Part shown: piece by piece, positions 1 through 5,185 of the stretch
How positions within the stretch are numbered: the first letter of the stretch is position 1
Layout: each line of letters starts with the position of its first letter
Assembly: GCA_947458345.1 (NCBI GenBank)
Contig: CANHBU010000177.1
Span: 1 to 5,185 of the forward strand
Reading direction: 5' to 3'
Origin: Comamonadaceae bacterium
Lineage (GTDB): Bacteria; Pseudomonadota; Gammaproteobacteria; Burkholderiales; Burkholderiaceae_C
Length of the DNA: 5,185 bases
Position numbers and translations under genes: made by a program
The notes under the pieces: generated by a model
Seen by the model: the letters and a program-made list of their open reading frames with translations, nothing else
Told to the model about the DNA's origin: nothing
Database searches by the model: none

Positions 1-745
1 CCTCGATGGCCTGCTCGATCGTCATGGCCCATTCCTGGTGCAGCATGGTCTTGGTGATGCCGTTGGCAAAGGCCGGCCCGCTGGCCAAATCGGCGGCCAA
101 CGCCTGCGCCTGCGCGAGCAAGTCCTCGGGCGCGCACAGGCGGTTGAGAAAACCCCAGCGCTCGGCCTCTTCGCCAGCCATGGCGCGGCCCGTGTAGAGC
201 AGCTCGCTGGCCCGCCCCTGGCCGATGATGCGCGGCAGCAAAGCACAAGCGCCCATGTCGCAACCGGCCAAGCCCACCCGGTTGAACAGGAAGGCCGTCT
301 TGCTGCGCGCGGTGCCCAGGCGCATGTCGCTGGCCATGGCCAAGATCGCCCCGGCCCCGGCGCACACGCCATCGACCGCTGCCACGATGGGCTGCGGGCA
401 CACCCGCATCATCTTGACCAGCTCACCGGTCATGCGGGTGAACATCAACAGCTCGGGAGCCTTGAGCGCAATGAGCGGGCCAATGATCTCGTGCACATCG
501 CCGCCAGAGCAGAAATTGCCGCCCTCACCGACGATGACCACGGCCCGCACATCGTCGGCCCATTTGAGTTGATGAAACAGATCGCGCAACTCGGCATAGG
601 ACTCGAAGGTCAGGGGGTTCTTGCGCTCGGGCCGGTTGAGCGTGATGGTGGCCACGCGCTCACTGACCTGCCAGCGAAAATGGGTGGCGGCATAGCCAGC
701 CATGGGTTTGCGGTTGCCTGCCAGCAGGCCGGGGTCGATGCTCAC
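1..745 (-). CDS. Crotonase-family (enoyl-CoA hydratase-like) protein of an aromatic-CoA pathway, 3' end cut
   Basis: A GTG-started frame reads 248 codons without a stop and leaves the window, so the C-terminus is missing; related proteins are about 270-280 residues by recollection, so most of the gene is present. Crotonase hallmarks are clear: [14 protein letters not shown] (residues 33-46), the first oxyanion-hole loop around NFCSGGDV (77-84), and the second around [10 protein letters not shown] (124-133). These folds bind acyl-CoA thioesters and stabilise an enolate. The two hydratase glutamates are replaced: by alignment of motifs, rat Glu144 corresponds to Ile134 and Glu164 to Arg156. An aspartate, Asp163 in GLAGCDMGA, is kept and resembles the catalytic Asp of dienoyl-CoA isomerase. 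The gene follows the monooxygenase/reductase by 13 bases and is surely co-transcribed, so it probably acts on a product of that enzyme, in the cytoplasm. An alternative ATG lies at 703, but the GTG has the better ribosome site. Family membership is secure; the exact reaction is unknown. Confidence 0.9.
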   Translation of the reverse strand, partial: MSIDPGLLAGNRKPMAGYAATHFRWQVSERVATITLNRPERKNPLTFESYAELRDLFHQLKWADDVRAVVIVGEGGNFCSGGDVHEIIGPLIALKAPELLMFTRMTGELVKMMRVCPQPIVAAVDGVCAGAGAILAMASDMRLGTARSKTAFLFNRVGLAGCDMGACALLPRIIGQGRASELLYTGRAMAGEEAERWGFLNRLCAPEDLLAQAQALAADLASGPAFANGITKTMLHQEWAMTIEQAIE

Positions 746-751
746 AAGGTG

Positions 752-756
752 CTCCT
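752..756 (-). promoter_or_regulatory. Shine-Dalgarno site deciding the GTG start of the crotonase gene
   Basis: On the minus strand AGGAG stands six bases before the GTG at 745-743, between the TAA of the upstream gene (761-759) and this start. No comparable site was noted before the alternative in-frame ATG at 703-701. The close spacing to the upstream stop suggests translational coupling of the two genes. Confidence 0.75.
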
Positions 757-758
757 GG

Positions 759-3095
759 TTATTTGCCGGCCTGCGCGCTTTTCTCGCGCTGGAAATTGGC
801 CTCCATCTGCGCCTTGGCCGACAGGTAGGGGCGCGGCCAGGCCAGCGGCGCATAGCCAATCTTGGCCGCCTCGCTCAGAGTCCAGGCCGGATTGGCCAGG
901 TGGGGCCGGGCTACCGCGCACAAGTCGGCCCGTCCGGCAGCCAAAATGCTGTTGGCATGGTCGGCCTCGCTGATCGCCCCGACCGCGATGGTGGCAATGC
1001 CTGCCTCCTGCCGGATGCGGTCGGCAAAGGGAGTCTGGAACATCCGCCCATAGACCGGCTTTTCCTTCTTGCTCACCTGCCCCGATGAGCAGTCAATCAG
1101 ATCGGCGCCGGCTTGCTTGAAGGCGCGCGCAATGTGCACCGCGTCCTCGGGGGTGATGCCGCCTTCGACCCAGTCGTGCGCGGAAATGCGCACCGAGATG
1201 GGCCGCTGCTCGGGCCAGGCCGCACGCACAGCGGCAAACACCTCCAGCGGATAGCGCAGGCGGTTTTGCAAGCTACCGCCGTATTCGTCGCTGCGCCGAT
1301 TGGTCAGCGGCGAAATAAAGCTCGACAGCAAATAGCCGTGCGCGCAGTGCAGCTCGAGCCAATCGGCACCGGCCTGCGCCGCCGCGCGCGTGCTGGCAAC
1401 AAACTGCTCACGCACCTGGTCCATATCGACGCGCGTCATGGCGCGCGAAGACTGGCTCACGCCCTCCAAATACTGCTGCGCCGATGCCGAAATCAGCGGC
1501 CAGTTCGGCTCGCTCCCGCCCTCGGGGAGGGGCTGATCGATGCCGTCCCAGGCGCGGCGGGTCGAGCCCTTGGCGCCGGCATGGCCGATCTGGATGCCGA
1601 ACTTGGCATCGGTATGGGCATGGATCCACTGGGCGATGCGCGCATAAGCGTCGGTGTGCTCGGGCCGGTACAGCCCCGGGCAGCCCGGGGTGATGCGGCC
1701 TTCGGCGCTCACGCAAGTCATCTCAGCCACCACCAGGGCAGCGCCGCCCATGGCGCGCGCGCCCAGATGCACCAGGTGGTAGTCGCCCACCTGCCCGTCG
1801 ACGGCAGAGTACTGCGCCATGGGCGAGACGACGATGCGGTTTTTAAGCGTCACGCCGCGCACGGTGTAAGGCGTGAACATCGGCGGCGGCGGCTTGCCCG
1901 TTGTCACCTGCACGCCTGCGCGCTGGGCAAACCAGGTCTCATAGCCTTCAAGCCAGGCCTTGTCGCGCAGGCGCAGGTTTTCGTGGCTGATGCGCTGGCT
2001 GCGGGTGAGCATGGAGTACATGAACTGCTCGGGCTCGAGCTGGTCGCAGTAGCGGCTGCCGCAGACCTCAAACCACTCCATCGCGTTCCAGGCCGCGTTC
2101 TGGATGCGCAGCGTCTCCACCCGCCGGGCCTCCTGGTAGGCCTTGAGCACATCGGGCAGGTGCGCGGGCTGATCGCCCAGGCGCTTGAATTGGCGCGTAA
2201 GCTCGATCGCATCTTCGATCGCCAGCTTGGTGCCCGAGCCAATCGCAAAGTGTGCGGTGTGCACCGCATCGCCCATCAGCACCACATGGCTGCCCTGCTC
2301 GTTGCGCAGCCACCAGTGGTCACAGACGACGCGCTGGAAATTGAGCCACGCCGAGCCGCGCAGGTGGCGCGCATTGGTCATCAACTTGGCGCCCTGCAAG
2401 TTGGCCGCAAACACCTGCTCGCAAAACGCGATCGATTGCTCCTGATCGGCCCGGTCGAGCCCGTGGGCCAGCCAGACCGACTCGGGGCATTCAACGATGA
2501 AGGTGGTGGTGTTCTCGTCGAACTTGTAGACATGGGCCTGGAACCAGCCGTGCTCGGTCTTTTCGAACAGGAAGGTAAAGGCATCGTAGAGCTTGTGCGT
2601 GCCCAGCCAGATAAAGCGGTTGGGCCGAGTCACGATGTCGGGCTTGAACACCTGCTCGTAGCGGCTGCGCACGCGCGAGTTGACACCATCGCAGGCGACC
2701 ACCAGATCGGCGTCGGGAAAGTCCAGATCGCTGTCGGCCTCGCTCTCGAACACCAACTCGACGCCCAGCGCTTCGCAGCACGCCTGCAAGATGTTGAGCA
2801 GCTTCTTGCGCCCAATGCCCACAAAGCCATGGCCGCCCGAACGGATGGCGCGGCCCTTGAACAGCAGCTCGATGTCGTCCCAGTGGTTGAAGGCCTGCTC
2901 GATCGCATCGGCCGTCGACGTGTCCCAGAGTCGCATGTTTTCCATGGTGGCGTCGGAAAACACCACGCCCCAGCCAAAGGTGTCATAAGGCTTGTTGCGC
3001 TCGACCACCGTGATCGCGTGCGCGGGATCGAGCTGCTTCATCAACAGCGCAAAGTACAGGCCAGCCGGCCCTCCGCCCATGCAGACGATCTTCAT
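759..3095 (-). CDS. Bifunctional FAD monooxygenase / old-yellow-enzyme reductase: 2-aminobenzoyl-CoA monooxygenase/reductase type (salicylyl-CoA 5-hydroxylase/oxidoreductase)
   Basis: A complete 778-residue cytoplasmic protein made of two fused flavoenzymes. The N-terminal half is a class A FAD monooxygenase: dinucleotide motif GGGPAGL (7-13) with Glu32 ending the second strand, the DG motif ACDGVNSR (134-141) and the GD motif [19 protein letters not shown] (272-290). From about 405 an FMN-binding old yellow enzyme domain follows: [10 protein letters not shown] (417-426), the substrate-binding and proton-donor set His583, His586 and Tyr588 in HCAHGYL, then [14 protein letters not shown] (595-608), Arg637, and a phosphate-binding end with GAIS and [11 protein letters not shown] (706-731). 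This fusion is known from 2-aminobenzoyl-CoA monooxygenase/reductase of Azoarcus evansii, which uses NADH and O2 to hydroxylate and then reduce the ring of 2-aminobenzoyl-CoA; databases also call it salicylyl-CoA 5-hydroxylase/oxidoreductase. The substrate cannot be fixed from sequence: 2-aminobenzoyl-CoA is likelier because the reductase half is present. The ATG start has AGGAG (3105-3101) five bases upstream. It is first in a leftward operon with the crotonase gene. Confidence 0.93.
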   Translation of the reverse strand: MKIVCMGGGPAGLYFALLMKQLDPAHAITVVERNKPYDTFGWGVVFSDATMENMRLWDTSTADAIEQAFNHWDDIELLFKGRAIRSGGHGFVGIGRKKLLNILQACCEALGVELVFESEADSDLDFPDADLVVACDGVNSRVRSRYEQVFKPDIVTRPNRFIWLGTHKLYDAFTFLFEKTEHGWFQAHVYKFDENTTTFIVECPESVWLAHGLDRADQEQSIAFCEQVFAANLQGAKLMTNARHLRGSAWLNFQRVVCDHWWLRNEQGSHVVLMGDAVHTAHFAIGSGTKLAIEDAIELTRQFKRLGDQPAHLPDVLKAYQEARRVETLRIQNAAWNAMEWFEVCGSRYCDQLEPEQFMYSMLTRSQRISHENLRLRDKAWLEGYETWFAQRAGVQVTTGKPPPPMFTPYTVRGVTLKNRIVVSPMAQYSAVDGQVGDYHLVHLGARAMGGAALVVAEMTCVSAEGRITPGCPGLYRPEHTDAYARIAQWIHAHTDAKFGIQIGHAGAKGSTRRAWDGIDQPLPEGGSEPNWPLISASAQQYLEGVSQSSRAMTRVDMDQVREQFVASTRAAAQAGADWLELHCAHGYLLSSFISPLTNRRSDEYGGSLQNRLRYPLEVFAAVRAAWPEQRPISVRISAHDWVEGGITPEDAVHIARAFKQAGADLIDCSSGQVSKKEKPVYGRMFQTPFADRIRQEAGIATIAVGAISEADHANSILAAGRADLCAVARPHLANPAWTLSEAAKIGYAPLAWPRPYLSAKAQMEANFQREKSAQAGK

Positions 3096-3141
3096 GACAA
3101 CTCCTGGTGCGGTTGCTGCGGCGCGGCAACCCTTCGATGAA

Positions 3142-3163
3142 AATAGTTTAGTTCTAAACTATT
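3142..3163. promoter_or_regulatory. Perfect 10-2-10 inverted repeat, probable MarR-type operator
   Basis: The arms AATAGTTTAG (3142-3151) and CTAAACTATT (3154-3163) are exact reverse complements around a TT centre. The element is strikingly A/T-rich within G/C-rich flanks and overlaps the candidate -10 of the leftward operon. Size, symmetry and position fit the binding site of a dimeric winged-helix repressor such as the MarR-family proteins that often control aromatic-CoA catabolic genes and respond to the CoA thioester; no such regulator is encoded in this window. It is unlikely to be a terminator, as the stem is A/T-rich, has only a two-base loop and lies upstream of both genes. Confidence 0.7.
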
Positions 3164-3173
3164 CGAGGGGCAA
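3145..3173 (-). promoter_or_regulatory. Candidate sigma-70 promoter of the monooxygenase/reductase operon
   Basis: Read on the minus strand, TTGCCC (3173-3168) and TAAACT (3150-3145) are separated by 17 bases and each match four of six consensus bases. The -10 and most of the spacer lie inside the palindrome, so a protein bound there would block polymerase. The start codon is about 50 bases downstream of the -10. The assignment is by eye; other A/T-rich hexamers in the palindrome could serve as -10 instead. Confidence 0.4.
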
Positions 3174-3329
3174 GGTCGAGGACAAAATCAAGTACAGACG
3201 GCAAGGCCATGACCTGACCACTTCGGCGCGCCATGCCACGGATGAGCTGTCCGCAAATGCCCTTCCTGATCGAGAATACGGCCCACCCCAAGCGCAGCGG
3301 CCTGATCCCAGGCCCTCATTGGCGCGCAC

Positions 3330-3334
3330 AGGGG
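3330..3334 (+). promoter_or_regulatory. Shine-Dalgarno site supporting the GTG start of the sensor kinase
   Basis: AGGGG stands five bases before GTG at 3340. The overlapping ATG at 3338-3340 is in another frame and meets a stop after eleven codons. The first ATG in the kinase frame after the operator is at 3442, inside the conserved part of the first PAS-like region, so starting there would damage that domain. Confidence 0.5.
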
Positions 3335-3339
3335 CCCAT

Positions 3340-5185
3340 GTGTACCTTCCCAGCGAAACCACCGATGCCTTGACCGGCGCCCCAGATGCCCCGGTCTGCG
3401 CCGCCCTGGCCGCAGCGCAGCAGCTGTGCCAGGCCAGCCCCATGCCCATGATGCTGTGGTGGCAAGGCCAGTTGGCGCCCACCTTCAACCAGGTCCTGGC
3501 CAGCTGCGCTGAAGCGGCCTTCGCATGCACCGCCGCTGAGCTCGGGGCCTCGCTCGCGCCCGACGTGCAGCAGGTGATGCAGACCGGTCGGGCCTTGGAG
3601 CTGCACGACGCCGCCCACAGGCTGCCCCTAAGACGCCGGCCAGGCGGCAGCGCGCGCCAACCCTGCTGCCTGCATCCTCTGCAAGGCGAGCAAGGCCGCA
3701 CCAGCGGCGTGCTGCTGATCGGCACCCTGGCCCATATGCAAGCGCGCTGGCGCGAGCGCATGGACTATGCCGGGGTGATCTACGCCATGGACCTGGGCTT
3801 TTGCCGGGTGGAAATGCTCGAGCCCGTCGATGGCGAGCAGCCCGACTACCGCTACCTCGAAGCCAACCCGGCCTATGAAACCCATTCGGGTCTGCGGGCA
3901 GTGGTCGGGCGGCGCATCTCGGAGATCGTTGAGCAGCGCGAGTCTTTCTGGCCACGGGCGTTTGAAAGCGTGCTGGCCAGCGGTCAGACCCTGCACACCA
4001 CCGTCAGGCTTCGCTCGGCCGACCGCGCATTTGAAGCCTGGATCATGCGTATCGGCGGGCCGGGCAGCCGCCAGCTTGCTGTGCTGCTCAAAAACATCAC
4101 CGAGCAGACCCAGGCGGCGCAGCGGCTGCAACACAGCGAACACAAAGCCCAGGAAGCGGCTCGGCGGGCCAAGATCGAGCGCAACCGCCTGGCCGCAATG
4201 GTCGAGGCCACACCGGCGGCGGTGATGGTGGTCGATCGCCAGCAGCGCACCACCTTGCTTAACTCGACCGCCCGCCAACTCTGGGGCGATCTGCGCGCCC
4301 GTTCCAGCATCAAGTGGGTCGGGCGTTGGGCCGATGGCGGGCCGCGCGATGGCCAGCTTTTGCGCGGCTCCCAGTGGCCGCTGGTGCGCGCGCTGCGTGG
4401 GCAGGTGGTGCGCGAGGTGCTCGAGATCACCTCACCGGCAGATGGCCGCAGCCGAGGCACCTTTTTGGTCTCGGCCGAGCCCACCCGAGACTCGGACGGG
4501 GCCATCGATGGCGCGGTGGTGGTGGCCCTCGACATCAGCGAGCGCGTGCTGGCCGAGAAGGCGCTGCAGCGCGCCAACACCCACAAGGACGAGTTTCTGG
4601 CCATGCTGGCCCACGAACTGCGCAACCCGCTGGCGCCGATCGCGATGGCCGCAGAAATGCTGGGGCGAGCGGGCACCTCGCCGGCGAGCATGGCCGACAC
4701 CAGCGCGGTCATCACCCGTCAGGTGCGCCACATGCGCGGACTCATCGATGACCTGCTCGATACATCGCGGGTCAGCCGCGGGCTCATCGAGATCGACAGC
4801 CGAGCGCTCGATCTGCGCCCGCTGGTGCACGAAGCGATCGAACAAGTGCAGCCGATGCTGCAAAGCCAGTCGCACGTGCTGCAGTTGCAACTGCCGCCGC
4901 ATCGCCTGAGCGTGCGCGGCGATGGCGAGCGGCTGGTGCAAATTCTGTCCAACCTGCTGCACAACGCGGCCAAGTACACGCCCGCGGGCGGAAACATCCG
5001 CGTCTGCGCCGAAATCGATGCCGACACGGTTCAGGTGCAGGTGATCGACGACGGCATCGGCATGGACAGCCGCACGCTTGCGCATGCCTTCGAGCTGTTT
5101 TCACAGGCCGAGCGCGGCGTCGATCGGCAGCAAGGCGGGCTGGGCATCGGGCTGGCATTGGTCAAAAAACTCGTCAACCTGCACG
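3340..5185 (+). CDS. PAS-domain sensor histidine kinase (cytoplasmic, possibly hybrid), 3' end cut
   Basis: With the GTG start, 615 codons are visible before the right edge. No signal peptide or membrane segment is seen, so it should sense a soluble signal. In order: a degenerate PAS-like region (about 15-130) with MMLWWQG (37-43), recalling the LWWGPxL..YN motif of kinases with this layout; a second PAS (about 141-256) with GFCRVEM, YRYLEANPAYE and LKNITEQ; a charged helical linker (257-285); a third PAS (about 281-402) ending in VALDISERV; a HisKA domain with phosphoacceptor His425 in MLAHELRNPLAP; and a HATPase with N box Asn542 (SNLLHNAAKYTP), G1 DDGIG (570-574), F box FELF (584-587) and G2 GGLGIGLAL (599-607). 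All catalytic boxes seen are intact, so it should autophosphorylate. Kinases of this build often carry a C-terminal receiver domain, which would lie beyond the window. It is divergent from the catabolic operon; a regulatory link is only a possibility. The ligand is unknown. Start uncertain: TTG 3319, ATG 3442 and ATG 3094 are alternatives. Confidence 0.9.
   Translation, partial: MYLPSETTDALTGAPDAPVCAALAAAQQLCQASPMPMMLWWQGQLAPTFNQVLASCAEAAFACTAAELGASLAPDVQQVMQTGRALELHDAAHRLPLRRRPGGSARQPCCLHPLQGEQGRTSGVLLIGTLAHMQARWRERMDYAGVIYAMDLGFCRVEMLEPVDGEQPDYRYLEANPAYETHSGLRAVVGRRISEIVEQRESFWPRAFESVLASGQTLHTTVRLRSADRAFEAWIMRIGGPGSRQLAVLLKNITEQTQAAQRLQHSEHKAQEAARRAKIERNRLAAMVEATPAAVMVVDRQQRTTLLNSTARQLWGDLRARSSIKWVGRWADGGPRDGQLLRGSQWPLVRALRGQVVREVLEITSPADGRSRGTFLVSAEPTRDSDGAIDGAVVVALDISERVLAEKALQRANTHKDEFLAMLAHELRNPLAPIAMAAEMLGRAGTSPASMADTSAVITRQVRHMRGLIDDLLDTSRVSRGLIEIDSRALDLRPLVHEAIEQVQPMLQSQSHVLQLQLPPHRLSVRGDGERLVQILSNLLHNAAKYTPAGGNIRVCAEIDADTVQVQVIDDGIGMDSRTLAHAFELFSQAERGVDRQQGGLGIGLALVKKLVNLH

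Larger units (their letters stand above)
3096..3339. other. Divergent intergenic region with operator and promoters
   Basis: These 244 bases separate the leftward catabolic operon from the rightward kinase gene. The left third holds the operon's Shine-Dalgarno (3101-3105), a candidate promoter and a perfect palindrome. The rest, about 3174-3329, must carry the kinase promoter if that gene starts at 3340, but no convincing -35/-10 pair was found there. The plus-strand kinase frame happens to stay open across the whole region; this is read as a high-GC accident, because the peptide encoded there resembles no domain and would run through the operator. Confidence 0.7.

Noticed and set aside
38..973. 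A 311-codon plus-strand open frame across the crotonase gene and the end of the flavoenzyme gene.
   Set aside because: It is antisense to two recognised genes, has a low-complexity composition and shows no domain motif.
1671..1692. Short direct repeat of a CAGCCC(C)GGG unit.
   Set aside because: It lies inside the flavoenzyme coding sequence and is explained by Gly/Pro/Cys codons (CPGLY region) in G/C-rich DNA.
1113..3140. A 675-codon open frame on the plus strand antisense to the fusion flavoenzyme.
   Set aside because: It lies wholly opposite a gene with complete, motif-rich domains; its His/Ala/Arg/Gly-rich peptide shows no recognisable domain, and long antisense frames are common in high-GC DNA.
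3142..3163. Reading the palindrome as an intrinsic terminator.
   Set aside because: It is upstream of both divergent genes, the stem is A/T-rich, the two-base centre cannot form a normal loop, and no clear U-tract follows.
3159..3761. A 200-codon minus-strand open frame ending in the intergenic region, which could have been a small regulator gene.
   Set aside because: It is antisense to the first PAS-like region of the kinase, and its Ala/Arg/Ser/Cys-rich translation shows no helix-turn-helix or other motif.
3628..4715. Overlapping minus-strand open frames of 216 and 243 codons opposite the kinase.
   Set aside because: They mirror the conserved PAS and HisKA coding sequence and have no recognisable domains; they are shadows.

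Overview
The window looks like chromosomal DNA from a high-GC betaproteobacterium, most likely Burkholderiales and probably Comamonadaceae. This is inferred from the strong G/C preference at third codon positions and from the character of the aromatic-CoA catabolic proteins; no database search was run. It holds three real genes, two of them cut by the window edges, arranged around one divergent intergenic region. No RNA genes, mobile elements, CRISPR arrays or terminators were seen.

Minus strand (about 1-3095): two tightly linked genes transcribed leftward. The first is a complete 778-residue fusion flavoprotein, with an FAD-dependent aromatic monooxygenase domain followed by an old-yellow-enzyme (FMN) reductase domain. 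This is the architecture of 2-aminobenzoyl-CoA monooxygenase/reductase, annotated in databases as bifunctional salicylyl-CoA 5-hydroxylase/oxidoreductase. Thirteen bases downstream, a GTG-started crotonase-family gene with its own Shine-Dalgarno begins and runs off the left edge after 248 codons. Together they fit an aerobic 'CoA-thioester' route for 2-aminobenzoate or a related aromatic acid: the ring is hydroxylated and reduced as its CoA thioester, then handled by beta-oxidation-like enzymes. The crotonase lacks both glutamates of canonical enoyl-CoA hydratases, so its chemistry is probably not simple hydration.

Intergenic region (3096-3339): it carries a perfect 10-2-10 inverted repeat (3142-3163) lying on the best candidate promoter of the leftward operon. 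This is the form of operator expected for a MarR-type dimeric repressor.

Plus strand (about 3340-5185): a divergent gene for a soluble sensor histidine kinase with three predicted PAS-like regions, a HisKA phosphoacceptor domain and most of a HATPase domain, cut by the right edge inside the G2 box region. Its start is uncertain; a GTG at 3340 with a good Shine-Dalgarno is preferred. Whether it regulates the neighbouring catabolic genes cannot be told from this sequence.

The window is mostly recognisable biology. The points most worth following are the non-canonical crotonase active site, the operator palindrome and the kinase start.
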